The notes beneath the pieces were generated by a model. The model was not told the origin of the DNA and searched no databases. It worked only from the letters and a program-made list of their open reading frames with translations. From Gammaproteobacteria bacterium (GTDB lineage: Bacteria; Pseudomonadota; Gammaproteobacteria; JAABTG01): DNA of 64,000 nucleotides. The stretch lies in contig JAGNLM010000005.1 in the NCBI GenBank assembly GCA_017999615.1, forward strand, positions 1-64,000, written 5' to 3'. This document shows, piece after piece, positions 36,934 to 46,341 of this stretch (position 1 is its first letter; each line of letters starts with the position of its first letter). The position numbers and the translations under genes are program-made.

Positions 36934-38480
36934 GGAGGCGTTCGCGCGAGCGCCTGCTCCAGGCGCTCGCAGAGCACCTTCAGCACCTTGATCCGCGCGT
37001 ATCGTTTGTCGTTCGCCTCCACCAGGGTCCAGGGCGCCAGGCGCGTGCTGGTGCGCGCGATCATGTCGTTCACCGCGAGCTCGTACTGGTCCCACTTCTC
37101 GCGGTTGCGCCAATCCTCCTCGCAGAGCTTCCAGCGCTTCCACGGCACTTCGACGCGCTGGTTGAAGCGGGCGAGCTGTTCGTCCTTGGTGATGTGCAGC
37201 CAGTACTTCACCAGGACGATCCTGTGCTCCACGAGCTGCTCCTCGAAGTCGTTGATCTCCGCGTAGGCCCGCATCCACTCCTTCTCCCTGGCGAAGCCCT
37301 CCACGCGCTCCACCAGCACCCGCCCGTACCAGCTCCGGTCGAAGAAGGTGACGCGCCCGGCGCGCCCCAGATGCCGCCAGAAACGCCAGAGGTAGTGGTG
37401 CCCGCGCTCCTCGTCCGTCGGCGCGGCAAACGGGATGACCTCGAAGTGCCTCGCGTCGAGCGCGCCGGTGCAGCGGCGGATCGACCCGCCCTTGCCTGCC
37501 GCGTCCCAGCCCTCGAAGACCACCAGCGTGGAGACGCCGTTCTTCAACGCCTCCCGGTGCAGCAGGTTGAGCTCGCCCTGGTACTTGTTGATCTGCTGTT
37601 CGTAGGCCTGCTTGCCGAGGACCAGCTTCATGTCGAGCGCCGAGAGCACCGTGGGCATCTTGCCGAGGGTGGGGGGGGGCGAGGCCCCGTCGGGGAGCTC
37701 CCGCCCCTCGGTCGGTGGGGGGGGCACGTGCAGGGCCTGCAACTCGGCGGTGACCCGGCGCTCGGCCTCCAGGTGGGCCATATGCTGGCGGATCGAGTCA
37801 CGGAGGATGGTTCCCACCGTGAGACCCCGGTAGCGCTCGTCGAACCCTTCGACGATGTGCCAGGGGGCGTGTCCCGTGCTCGTGCGCATGACCGTGCGCT
37901 CGGCGGCGCTGATGAAGGCGTCGTACATGTTCCAGTGGCGCCAGTCGCTCTCGGTGACCCGCCAGCTGAGCGCCGGGTCCTTCTCGAGGGCCTTCAGGCG
38001 CTTCTTCTGGGCCGCCTTGCCCAGGTGCATCCAGAATTTGACGAGGAGCGCGCCGTCGTCGGCGAGCGCCTTCTCGAACGAGACCACGCGGTCCAGACGG
38101 TCGTCAAACTCCGCGGGTGTGATGTGGCCGTGGGCGAGGTCGAGGACGGGCCTGGAGTACCAGGCGCGCAGGAAGAACCCGATCCGCCCCCGAGGGGGAA
38201 GGTCGCGCCAGTAGCGCCAGTACTCGGGACGCTCGGCCTCCTCCTGGGAGGGGTCGTCGTAGGCCCGCGTGATGAGCCAGCGGGGGTCCATCCACTCGTT
38301 GAGCAGATTGACGGTCTCCCCCTTGCCGGCCCCGTCCACGCCGGCGAAGACCACGATGACGGGGAAGCCGGCGCCGCGCAGCGTCTGCTGAAGCTCCAGC
38401 AGGTCCTGGCGCAGCTCCGTCGCCTGTTCGTTGTAGAGCTCTCGTGTGACCTTTCGCCCCAGCTCGGCAGTCCTGAACAC
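36930..38480 (-). CDS. pap: Polyphosphate:AMP phosphotransferase (two-domain PPK2)
   Basis: 516 residues made of two PPK2 domains. The first (about 1-240) has GVDGAGKGE and [15 protein letters not shown]; the second (about 270-516) has [19 protein letters not shown] and [17 protein letters not shown]. This is the arrangement of the Pseudomonas and Acinetobacter PAP that makes ADP from AMP and polyphosphate. GTG 38480 (VFRTAELG) aligns with the PAP N-terminus; longer upstream frames are not family-like. Its 3' end overlaps fusA2 by 4 bases. Confidence 0.92.
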   Translation of the reverse strand: MFRTAELGRKVTRELYNEQATELRQDLLELQQTLRGAGFPVIVVFAGVDGAGKGETVNLLNEWMDPRWLITRAYDDPSQEEAERPEYWRYWRDLPPRGRIGFFLRAWYSRPVLDLAHGHITPAEFDDRLDRVVSFEKALADDGALLVKFWMHLGKAAQKKRLKALEKDPALSWRVTESDWRHWNMYDAFISAAERTVMRTSTGHAPWHIVEGFDERYRGLTVGTILRDSIRQHMAHLEAERRVTAELQALHVPPPPTEGRELPDGASPPPTLGKMPTVLSALDMKLVLGKQAYEQQINKYQGELNLLHREALKNGVSTLVVFEGWDAAGKGGSIRRCTGALDARHFEVIPFAAPTDEERGHHYLWRFWRHLGRAGRVTFFDRSWYGRVLVERVEGFAREKEWMRAYAEINDFEEQLVEHRIVLVKYWLHITKDEQLARFNQRVEVPWKRWKLCEEDWRNREKWDQYELAVNDMIARTSTRLAPWTLVEANDKRYARIKVLKVLCERLEQALARTPP

Positions 38481-38515
38481 GTGTGGTCGGTCTCCTCGGC
38501 TGTGTCTGCTCCCGG

Positions 38516-38722
38516 CTAACCTCTCTTCCTGGCGGCGCGGGAGCCCTTTTCTTGCGGGGCGTGGCGGCCCCGGTAGACCATGCCCACGGGGATGAGGACG
38601 GCGCCCCCGATGAGCGCGACCCAAGCGGCCCACGCGGGCCAGGCAGGCTTCGGCGTGACCAGGGCGACGGCGCCGATTACCATGAGCCAGATGGACGCTT
38701 TGAGCAGGAGTCCGGTCTTCAT
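38516..38722 (-). CDS. Small two-helix membrane protein
   Basis: 68 residues. Two transmembrane segments ([19 protein letters not shown] and [18 protein letters not shown]) and a basic C-terminus (SRAARKRG). GGGG lies 7 bases upstream of the ATG. No function recognised. It is encoded 35 bases upstream of pap on the same strand and may be cotranscribed; it is divergent from thyA. Confidence 0.7.
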   Translation of the reverse strand: MKTGLLLKASIWLMVIGAVALVTPKPAWPAWAAWVALIGGAVLIPVGMVYRGRHAPQEKGSRAARKRG

Positions 38723-38788
38723 ACGGGTACCCCGCGGCCCGGCACGGGCCGTATGGTGTTTGCGGTTGCGGTCCGACGGTTCACGCTC

Positions 38789-39583
38789 ATGAAACCCTAT
38801 CTTGAACTGCTGCGCCACGTGAGGGAACACGGGGTGCCCAAATCCGACCGGACCGGCACGGGGACGCTCAGCACCTTCGGCTGGCAGATGCGCTTCGACC
38901 TCGAGGCGGGCTTCCCGCTCCTCACGACGAAGCGTCTGCACCTGCGCTCGATCATCCACGAGCTCCTGTGGTTCCTGCGCGGCGAGACCAACGTACGCTA
39001 TCTGCGCGAGAACCGCGTGACCATCTGGGACGAGTGGGCGGGGGAGGGCGGGGAGCTCGGGCCGATCTACGGCTTCCAGTGGCGCTCCTGGCCCACCTGC
39101 GACGGCGGACACGTGGACCAGATCGCGGAGGTCATCGAGCGCATCCGCCGCGACCCCGACTCCCGGCGGCTCATCGTCTCGGCCTGGAACGTGGCCGACC
39201 TGCCGCGGATGGCCCTCCCGCCCTGCCACCTGTTGTTCCAGTTCTACGTGGCCGATGGCCGTCTGTCCTGCCAGCTCTACCAGCGCAGCGCCGACGTCTT
39301 CCTGGGTGTGCCCTTCAACATCGCCTCCTACGCCCTCCTCACCCAGATGGTCGCCCAGGTGACGGGCCTGAGGGCCGGGGAATTCGTGCACACGCTGGGC
39401 GACGCGCACCTCTACTCCAACCACCTGCAGCAGGCGGACCTGCAACTCTCCCGGGAGCCGCGCGCGCTTGCGCGCATGCGCCTCGCGCCCGAGGTGCGGG
39501 ACATCTTCGCCTTCCGTTTCGAGGACTTCGAGCTGCAGGAGTACGACCCGCACCCGCACATCCCCGCACCCGTGGCGGTGTAG
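38789..39583 (+). CDS. thyA: Thymidylate synthase
   Basis: Methylates dUMP to dTMP using methylene-tetrahydrofolate. 264 residues, identical in length to E. coli ThyA. Catalytic cysteine in [11 protein letters not shown]; nucleotide site [23 protein letters not shown] 38789 gives the family start [11 protein letters not shown]. Followed 3 bases later by folA, which recycles the dihydrofolate it produces. Confidence 0.97.
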   Translation: MKPYLELLRHVREHGVPKSDRTGTGTLSTFGWQMRFDLEAGFPLLTTKRLHLRSIIHELLWFLRGETNVRYLRENRVTIWDEWAGEGGELGPIYGFQWRSWPTCDGGHVDQIAEVIERIRRDPDSRRLIVSAWNVADLPRMALPPCHLLFQFYVADGRLSCQLYQRSADVFLGVPFNIASYALLTQMVAQVTGLRAGEFVHTLGDAHLYSNHLQQADLQLSREPRALARMRLAPEVRDIFAFRFEDFELQEYDPHPHIPAPVAV

Positions 39584-39586
39584 GCG

Positions 39587-40090
39587 ATGCTCCTGTCGCT
39601 CGTCGCCGCGATGGACCGCAACCTCGTCATCGGCGTGGACGGCCGCCTGCCCTGGCACCTGCCCGCGGACCTCGCGCACTTCAAGCGGATCACCCTCGGG
39701 AAGCCGGTGCTGATGGGGCGGGGGACGTTCGAGTCCATCGGCCGGCCCCTGCCCGGGCGTCACAACATCGTGATCACCCGTGACCCGGGGTTCCAGGCCG
39801 AGGGGTGCACCGTGGTGCATTCGGTCGAAGCCGGCATCGCCGCGGCCGGGGCGGCGCCGGAGTTGATGGTCATCGGCGGTGCCTCGGTCTACGCCCACTG
39901 CCTGCCCCGGGCCGGTCGGATGTACCTGACCCGGATCGAGGCTGATTTCGCGGGTGACGCCCGTTTCCCGGCCTGGAATCCCGAGGAATGGCGGGAGGTC
40001 GAGCGCCGGCAGTTCGCGCCCGACGAGCGCAACCCCTATCCCTACCGCTTCGAGGTGCTGGAGAGGGCGAGGCCGGTGCCGGTCCGCTAA
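39587..40090 (+). CDS. folA: Dihydrofolate reductase
   Basis: NADPH-dependent reduction of dihydrofolate. 167 residues. Family motifs: GVDGRLPWHLPADLAHFKRI (with the active-site acid), VLMGRGTFESIGRPLPGR, and VIGGASVYAHCLP. Three bases after thyA, so the two enzymes of thymidylate synthesis are coupled. Convergent with apaH, overlapping it by 4 bases. Confidence 0.96.
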   Translation: MLLSLVAAMDRNLVIGVDGRLPWHLPADLAHFKRITLGKPVLMGRGTFESIGRPLPGRHNIVITRDPGFQAEGCTVVHSVEAGIAAAGAAPELMVIGGASVYAHCLPRAGRMYLTRIEADFAGDARFPAWNPEEWREVERRQFAPDERNPYPYRFEVLERARPVPVR

Positions 40091-40923
40091 CCGGCGCCGC
40101 CCTGGGGGCAGGGGACGCTGAAGGTGCGCTCGTCGTCCAGGCGCAGGGCCGTCAGGGCGCCGCCCCACACGCAGCCGCTGTCCAGCGGGTAGACCCGGTG
40201 GCGAGGCGGCACGCGGGCGTGCAGTTGCAGCGTCGACCAGTGGCCGAAGACGATTCGGGTCCCCGCGCTGCGCCGGTCCGGCACCTCGAACCAGGCCACG
40301 AGCCCCTTCGCCTGCGTGCCCGGCGGTCCCTTCGACTTCAGCTCCAGCCCTCCGTCGCGCCCGACGTAACGGATACGGGTGAAGCAGTTGGTGAGGAACC
40401 TCAGCCTCTCCCAGCCCTCGAGGTCCTCGGACCAGCGCCGGGGCGTGTCGCCGTACATGGCGGCGAAGTAGGACCGGTGCTCCGGCCCCCGCAGCACGCG
40501 CTCCACCTCGGCGGCCCTGGCCAGGGCCTCGCTGACGTCCCACTGGGGGGGGAGCCCCGCGTGCACCAGGGTGAAGCCGAGCGAATCGTCGTGGTGGGCG
40601 AGGGGCCGGTGCCGGAGCCACGTGAGGAGGGATTCCCGGTCGGGGGCGCCGAGGACGTCGTCGAGGGTGTCCCGGGCACGCAGGGTCTCGCCCACGTCGG
40701 CGGCGACCGCGAGCAGATGGAGGTCGTGGTTACCGAGCACGCAGACGGCGCGGTCCCCCAGGGAGTGGAAGAGGCGCAGGACCTCCAGGGAGGCCGGACC
40801 CCGGTTGACGAGGTCGCCGACGCACCACAGACGGTCACGCGAGGGGTCGAAAGCGACCTCTTCCAGCAACCGCTGGAGGGGCTCGAAGCAGCCCTGGGGA
40901 TCGCCGACCGCGTAGGTGGCCAC
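40087..40923 (-). CDS. apaH: Diadenosine tetraphosphatase, symmetrical
   Basis: Hydrolyses Ap4A to two ADP and removes Np4-type caps from RNA in E. coli. 278 residues of the calcineurin-like phosphatase fold: GDPQGCFEPL, GDLVNRGPASLEVL and LGNHDLHLLAVA supply the two-metal centre. Lies 21 bases after apaG on the same strand; the apaG-apaH pair and its proximity to folA are conserved in gammaproteobacteria. Confidence 0.96.
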   Translation of the reverse strand: MATYAVGDPQGCFEPLQRLLEEVAFDPSRDRLWCVGDLVNRGPASLEVLRLFHSLGDRAVCVLGNHDLHLLAVAADVGETLRARDTLDDVLGAPDRESLLTWLRHRPLAHHDDSLGFTLVHAGLPPQWDVSEALARAAEVERVLRGPEHRSYFAAMYGDTPRRWSEDLEGWERLRFLTNCFTRIRYVGRDGGLELKSKGPPGTQAKGLVAWFEVPDRRSAGTRIVFGHWSTLQLHARVPPRHRVYPLDSGCVWGGALTALRLDDERTFSVPCPQGGAG

Positions 40924-40944
40924 CGGCGCCCAGCGCCCCGGCGG

Positions 40945-41331
40945 TCAGTGGAAGACGACGGGGACCGAGAGCCGGAAGGCCTGGATCTCCGCGTCGAACC
41001 GAACCCCGTCGTCCGCCAGCATCCGGTAGCTGCCGTGCATGGTGCCCACGGGGGTGGCGATCATCGCCGCGCTCGTGTAGCGGAAGCCCTCTCCCGGCTC
41101 CAGGTGGGGTTGCTCTCCGACCACGCCGTCGCCAACGACCTCCTGCACGTTTCCGTCGGCATTGGTGATGTACCAGTGCCGGCCGAGCAGCTTGGCCGGG
41201 ACCGAGCCGGTGTTGCGGATCGTAATCGTATAGGCGAAGACGTAGCGGGACTCTTCCGGCGAGGACTGTTCCTCGACGTAGGAGGTCTCGGCGTTCACCT
41301 CGATCCGGTAGGGGCTCGGGTTCTTGCGCAT
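40945..41331 (-). CDS. apaG: ApaG protein (DUF525)
   Basis: 128 residues, all-beta ApaG fold: [31 protein letters not shown] and [14 protein letters not shown] are the conserved signatures. Role unclear; in E. coli it is cotranscribed with apaH and has been tied to cobalt and magnesium tolerance. Starts 9 bases after the comM stop, so comM, apaG and apaH may share a message. Confidence 0.95.
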   Translation of the reverse strand: MRKNPSPYRIEVNAETSYVEEQSSPEESRYVFAYTITIRNTGSVPAKLLGRHWYITNADGNVQEVVGDGVVGEQPHLEPGEGFRYTSAAMIATPVGTMHGSYRMLADDGVRFDAEIQAFRLSVPVVFH

Positions 41332-41340
41332 GACCGCATT

Positions 41341-42864
41341 TCACCCGAATCGGGTGCCCCCTGCAAGGCGGCGGTCGAGCGAGCGGTAGCCGAGGGCCTC
41401 GGCCAGGTGCGGGGCCTCGATGCGGGTCGCGCCCGCCAGGTCCGCGACCGTGCGCGCGACCTTCATGACCCGGTGCCAGGCGCGCGCGGAGAGGCCCATG
41501 CGCTCGACCGCCGTCTCCAGCAAGCGCCGCTCGGGGGCTGCGAGGGCGCAGTCGCGGGCGACCTCCGGCACGCTGAGGGTGCCGTTCGGTCTTCCGGCCC
41601 GGGCGAGCTGGCGTTCCCGTGCTGCCATGACCCGCGCCCGGACCTCGCGGCTGGTCTCCGGGGGCGGGCCCGCGCCGGCGAACAGGTGGTCCCGGGGTAC
41701 CCGGGGCACCTCCACCTGGAGGTCGAAACGGTCCACGAGCGGTGCGGACAGCCTGGAGAGGTAGCGGCGGGCCTCGGCGGGTGGGCAGTCCTCTTCGCCC
41801 GCGTCGAGTCCCGCCCCCCGGCAGGGGTTCATGGCGGCGACGAGCTGGAAGCGCGCCGGGAACTCCGCCTGGTGGGCGGAGCGGGAGATCACGATGGAGC
41901 CCGACTCGAGGGGCTCGCGGAGCACCTCGAGGACCCGGCGGTCGAACTCGGGCAGCTCGTCCAGGAACAGCACGCCGTGGTGGGCGAGGGAGACCTCGCC
42001 CGGCCGGGGGATGTTGCCGCCGCCGACCAGGGCCACGCCGGAGGCGGTGTGGTGAGGGGCCCGGAAGGGCCTCGCGCCCCAGAGGTCCGGGTCGAACCCG
42101 CGCGCGCTGACCGACTGGATCGCGGCCGACTCCATGGCCTCTTCCTCGGTCATCGGCGGGAGGATCCCCGGCAGGCGGGTGGCCAGCATGGTCTTGCCGG
42201 TGCCTGGGGGCCCTACGAAAAGGAGGTGATGGTGTCCGGCCGCGGTGACCTCGAGCGCCCGCTTCGCGTGGAACTGACCCAGGACGTCGGCGAGGTCGCC
42301 CCCGGGGGCCGGCCGCTCGGGGCGTGGCGCGTGCCGGGCCGGAGGCAGTCGCGCCGAGCCGTTCAGGTGGGCGCACACCTCCAGGATGTGACTGGCCCCG
42401 TGGACGACGGCGCCCTCGGCCAGGCTGGCCTCGGCCGCGTTGGCCCGGGGGACGACGAGGCTGTGCCCGGCGCGGCGGGTCTGCAGCGCGGCCGGAAGCA
42501 CGCCCCGCACCGGCCGCAGCTCACCCGAGAGGGCGAGCTCTCCGATGAGCTCGCACCCGGCCAGGGCTGCGGCGGGGACCTGTCCGGAGGCGGCGAGGAT
42601 GCCGAGCGCGATGGGCAGGTCGAACCGTCCGCCCTCCTTGGGGAGGTCGGCGGGGGCGAGATTGATGGTGACGCGCCGCAGCGGATACTCGTACTGGGCA
42701 TTGAGCAGCGCGCTGCGCACGCGGTCCTTGCTCTCCCGGACCGCCGCCTCGGGCAGGCCGACGATGGCGAGGCCGGGCAGCCCGTTGGTGAGGTGCACCT
42801 CCACGGTCACCGGGGGTGCTTCCACGCCGACCTGGGCGCGCGTCCTGACGATGGCGAGGCTCAC
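41341..42864 (-). CDS. comM: ComM/YifB family AAA+ ATPase (Mg-chelatase-like)
   Basis: 507 residues. N-terminal Lon-protease-like fold (GLPGLAIVGLPEAAVRESKDRV), then an AAA+ module with Walker A GPPGTGKTMLATRLP, Walker B VLFLDELPEF, and a Mg-chelatase C-terminal domain. ComM is a hexameric DNA helicase that promotes branch migration of incoming DNA during natural transformation, but is also present in non-competent species. Start MSLAIVRTRAQVGVEA is the family start. Confidence 0.96.
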   Translation of the reverse strand: MSLAIVRTRAQVGVEAPPVTVEVHLTNGLPGLAIVGLPEAAVRESKDRVRSALLNAQYEYPLRRVTINLAPADLPKEGGRFDLPIALGILAASGQVPAAALAGCELIGELALSGELRPVRGVLPAALQTRRAGHSLVVPRANAAEASLAEGAVVHGASHILEVCAHLNGSARLPPARHAPRPERPAPGGDLADVLGQFHAKRALEVTAAGHHHLLFVGPPGTGKTMLATRLPGILPPMTEEEAMESAAIQSVSARGFDPDLWGARPFRAPHHTASGVALVGGGNIPRPGEVSLAHHGVLFLDELPEFDRRVLEVLREPLESGSIVISRSAHQAEFPARFQLVAAMNPCRGAGLDAGEEDCPPAEARRYLSRLSAPLVDRFDLQVEVPRVPRDHLFAGAGPPPETSREVRARVMAARERQLARAGRPNGTLSVPEVARDCALAAPERRLLETAVERMGLSARAWHRVMKVARTVADLAGATRIEAPHLAEALGYRSLDRRLAGGTRFG

Positions 42865-43204
42865 GGGGTCCCTCCCTGAGCGGCAAAGGCCCGGCTACGG
42901 TAGCCCCGACTTCCTGCCCTCCGCAAGGTCGGGCGGGGGGTCGCCCGCCTGCGCGCACCAGGATGGAGCACCCGGCCCCCGCCCGGTGCTCCCCTGGTGC
43001 GGAGCGCGGGCCCGAACGGGGTCCCCGAGGTCGCCGGCGCCCGGCGCCGTGCCCGCCGCGCCGCGTGGTTCCGCCCATCCAGAGGGTTTGGCACGGACCT
43101 TGTAGAGGCCCTCCCCGCGAGCCGCGAGCGGTCGCCTTCGCAAGGCGCCTCGAGCACGCGGCGTAACCCGGGACACATCTCGACCCCATCGGGAGGGAAA
43201 GGGC
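42865..43204 (+). promoter_or_regulatory. Intergenic control region of the glnK-amtB locus
   Basis: 340 bases with no gene, between comM and the porin remnant. It holds a sigma-54 promoter at 43089-43104 and, about 100 bases upstream of it, a perfect 8-bp inverted repeat GGAGCACC/GGTGCTCC (42965-42972 and 42985-42992) whose spacing does not fit the standard NtrC site but whose position fits an enhancer. Confidence 0.4.
43089..43104 (+). promoter_or_regulatory. Sigma-54 promoter of the glnK-amtB locus
   Basis: TGGCACGGACCTTGTA matches TGGCACG-N4-TTGCW with one change (GC to GT at -12) and has exact GG-N10-G spacing. It lies 101 bases upstream of the porin-remnant ATG in front of glnK-amtB. 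NtrC-activated sigma-54 control of glnK-amtB is well known in proteobacteria. Confidence 0.8.
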
Positions 43205-43968
<764 letters not shown>

Positions 43969-43974
43969 GTAGGG

Positions 43975-45342
43975 ATGACGGTGATGAGAGCTCCATCGAT
44001 GAGAGGTGCAGTCCGGACGGGTACGGCGGCGCTGGCGTCGCTCGCCGCGCTGGTGGTGGGGCAGGGGGCCGCGCTGGCGGCGGAGGCCGCGGCGCCTGCC
44101 GTCGACTCCGGAGACACCGCGTGGATGCTCACGGCGACGGCGCTGGTGCTGTTCATGACCATCCCGGGACTCTCGCTCTTCTACGCGGGAATGGTTCGGT
44201 CCAAGAACGTGCTCTCGGTTCTGATGCAGTGCTTCGCGATCACCTCGCTGATGACGGTGATCTGGGCCCTGGTGGGCTACACCCTGGCGTTTGGCAACTC
44301 GGGTATGGAGAAGGGGGTCGTGAACCTTCACTCCTTCGTCGGCTCGCTCGAGAAGGCCTTCCTCGGGGGCGTCACGCGGGACAGCGTCACGCTCGCCATT
44401 CCGGAAACGGTGTTCATGGTCTTCCAGATGACCTTCGCCATCATCACGCCGGCCCTCATCGTCGGGGCCTTCGCCGAGCGCATGAAGTTTTCGGCGATGC
44501 TCTGGTTCATGGGGATCTGGTCGGTCGTCGTCTACGCACCGATCGCTCACATGGTGTGGGGTGGCGATGGCGGGTTGATGTGGGACCTCGGTGTGCTGGA
44601 CTTTGCCGGCGGCACGGTCGTGCACATCAACGCGGGCGTCGCGGCCCTGGTGGCGGCGCTCGTGCTCGGAAGGCGCCGCGGCTACCCGACGACCGCCATG
44701 CCCCCGCACAACCTGACCCTGACCGTGGTGGGCGCGGGCATGCTGTGGGTTGGCTGGTTCGGCTTCAATGCGGGCAGCGCGGTGGCGGCGGACGGTAGCG
44801 CGGGGATGGCGATGGCGGTGACGCAGTTGGCGACCGCCGCGGCGGCCCTGGCCTGGATGTTCGCGGAGTGGGTGTCCCACGGAAAGCCGAGCGTCCTCGG
44901 GATCGCATCGGGTGCCGTGGCGGGTCTGGTGGCGATCACCCCGGCCTCCGGCACGGCCGGCCCGATGGGCGCGATGGCCATCGGCGTGGTCTCGGGCGTC
45001 GTGTGCTTCCTCAGCGCGACCCGGATGAAGAGGGCGCTCGGCTACGACGACGCGCTCGATGCCTTCGGGGTTCACGCGGTGGGTGGCATTGTCGGGGCCG
45101 TGCTGACCGGGGTGTTCGCCGACGCGGCGTTCGGGGGCAAGGGGCTGGCCGAGGGGATGACCCTGGCCGGGCAGGTCTGGGCTCAGGTCCAGGGGGTCCT
45201 GCTCACCGCGGCGTACACGGCGGTCGCCAGCTACGTCATCCTGAAGGGGATCGACCTCGTCATGGGGCTCCGCGTGGACGAGGAATCGGAGGCGCTGGGC
45301 CTCGACCTCTCCGAGCACGACGAGCGCGGCTACGTCCTCTGA
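43975..45342 (+). CDS. amtB: Ammonium transporter AmtB
   Basis: 455 residues with a cleavable signal segment (ALAAEAAAP) and 11 transmembrane helices. The conserved pore histidine pair lies in YAPIAHMVWGGDG and DAFGVHAVGGIVGA; DTAWMLTATALVLFMTIPGL is the typical first helix. Imports ammonium/ammonia and is gated by GlnK, encoded just upstream. The C-terminal cytoplasmic tail (GLDLSEHDERGY) contacts PII in relatives. Confidence 0.96.
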   Translation: MTVMRAPSMRGAVRTGTAALASLAALVVGQGAALAAEAAAPAVDSGDTAWMLTATALVLFMTIPGLSLFYAGMVRSKNVLSVLMQCFAITSLMTVIWALVGYTLAFGNSGMEKGVVNLHSFVGSLEKAFLGGVTRDSVTLAIPETVFMVFQMTFAIITPALIVGAFAERMKFSAMLWFMGIWSVVVYAPIAHMVWGGDGGLMWDLGVLDFAGGTVVHINAGVAALVAALVLGRRRGYPTTAMPPHNLTLTVVGAGMLWVGWFGFNAGSAVAADGSAGMAMAVTQLATAAAALAWMFAEWVSHGKPSVLGIASGAVAGLVAITPASGTAGPMGAMAIGVVSGVVCFLSATRMKRALGYDDALDAFGVHAVGGIVGAVLTGVFADAAFGGKGLAEGMTLAGQVWAQVQGVLLTAAYTAVASYVILKGIDLVMGLRVDEESEALGLDLSEHDERGYVL

Positions 45343-45512
45343 GCCCCTGCTGGGGGCGGGCCCGGGGAGCGCACCGCGGGGCCGCCCCCCGCGCTCACCT
45401 CTCCCGGCCCCTGCCCGTTTGCGACCCCGTTCTCGGACCCGTCGAGCGTTCTTTACAGTCCGCGACGCCTGCCGGCTGGGGGGTGTCAAACGGCTCAACG
45501 GGTTACCTGACT

Positions 45513-45528
45513 TGGCCTGGGTCTTGCT
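45513..45528 (+). promoter_or_regulatory. Second sigma-54 promoter, before a small gene
   Basis: TGGCCTGGGTCTTGCT fits the sigma-54 pattern with intact -24 GG, -12 GC and 10-base spacing. It lies 45 bases upstream of the ATG of the small protein at 45574, in the 231-base gap after amtB. Confidence 0.65.
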
Positions 45529-45573
45529 GTAGAGGACTCCAGTGAGTCCCTCGAGCCCCGGATGAGAGGAACG

Positions 45574-45774
45574 ATGACGGACGACCCACTTGAAGACCCC
45601 GGGCACCGGTCGGTGCGGAGGGTCGCCCGCTCGAAGCCCAACCGGGCGCCGGCGGAGCGCCGGCCGACCGAGCAACTGATCCAGTGGCTGTGGGACCGTT
45701 ACCTGGCCGAGCACCGGCTCTCGGCACCGAGGAGCGGCCGCCGCGTGCCCGGTAGGCCGAAGTCGGCGCCTTAG
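45574..45774 (+). CDS. Small basic hypothetical protein under a sigma-54 promoter
   Basis: 66 residues, Arg- and Pro-rich, with a short amphipathic stretch (TEQLIQWLWDRYLAEH) in the middle and disordered-looking ends. AGAGGA is 5 bases before ATG 45574; an ATG 12 bases upstream is in frame. No domain recognised. Position after amtB and its own sigma-54 promoter suggest nitrogen-linked or other sigma-54-dependent expression. It could be a regulatory peptide; this is unproven. Confidence 0.6.
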   Translation: MTDDPLEDPGHRSVRRVARSKPNRAPAERRPTEQLIQWLWDRYLAEHRLSAPRSGRRVPGRPKSAP

Positions 45775-45846
45775 ACGGAGGCAGTCCCCCGGGGCGTCGA
45801 GGGACCGACCGCCAGGACCGTGAGTCCACCGAGTCGAGGAGAGGGG

Positions 45847-45877
45847 GGCGCGCGGCGCCGTAGAAGCGCCGCGCGCC
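45847..45877. terminator. Perfect 11-bp GC hairpin between convergent genes
   Basis: GGCGCGCGGCG pairs fully with CGCCGCGCGCC around a 9-base loop, between the small plus-strand gene and the minus-strand PilZ gene. Its position suits a two-way terminator, although no T-tract is present. Confidence 0.6.
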
Positions 45878-45879
45878 GT

Positions 45880-46194
45880 TCATGCTGCCTGGGGCTGTCG
45901 GTGGAGCGCCGAGAGCCGTTCAAGCGCGGCGTAGGGGTGGCTGAACATCACCCCGACCCCGTCCGGGTGGTGGTGAACCACGAGCGCCGCGACGTCGTTC
46001 CACCCGCCTTCCGCGTCGGGGTCCGGGAGGTCCACCCAGAGCACCCCTTCGCAGGACAGGTCCACCCGGCCCGTCTCGATGAACGCACCGCTGCGGCTGA
46101 TGTCCCGCGTCGGAGAGAAGAAAACCCGGCCCGACCGGTCACGCACCCGGACACCGACGCGCAGTGGGTGTCGTTGCTCCAAGCGCCGCTCCAT
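45880..46194 (-). CDS. PilZ-domain protein
   Basis: 104 residues, essentially one PilZ domain: an Arg-rich start (MERRLEQRHPLRVGVRV) and the DISRSGAFIET motif (D/NxSxxG), both used for cyclic-di-GMP binding. Single-domain PilZ proteins act as c-di-GMP adaptors for motility, pili or exopolysaccharide. Start at the second Met is chosen since the first two are adjacent. It stands alone, with no motility genes nearby. Confidence 0.88.
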   Translation of the reverse strand: MERRLEQRHPLRVGVRVRDRSGRVFFSPTRDISRSGAFIETGRVDLSCEGVLWVDLPDPDAEGGWNDVAALVVHHHPDGVGVMFSHPYAALERLSALHRQPQAA

Positions 46195-46341
46195 CATCTC
46201 TGCCGCCCTCTCATCCGGGCGTCCGCGGTCGGCCCCAGGGCCGTCCTCCCGGCACGCCGTCCACGGATCCGTCGGCCGGAATCGGGACTCCTTTAGCGGC
46301 CGCTGCGGAAACTGTGCGCGATTCGAGCGGGCGGCCTTTCC

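Noticed and set aside
38722-40621. Long minus-strand frame across thyA-folA-apaH
   Set aside because: Only its last 68 codons (38516-38722) look like a real protein with own ribosome site; the rest is antisense to thyA and folA or out of frame in apaH.
42965-42992. GGAGCACC/GGTGCTCC palindrome as NtrC enhancer
   Set aside because: The spacing between half sites is 12 bases, not the 5 of the NtrC consensus; kept only as a comment on the control region.
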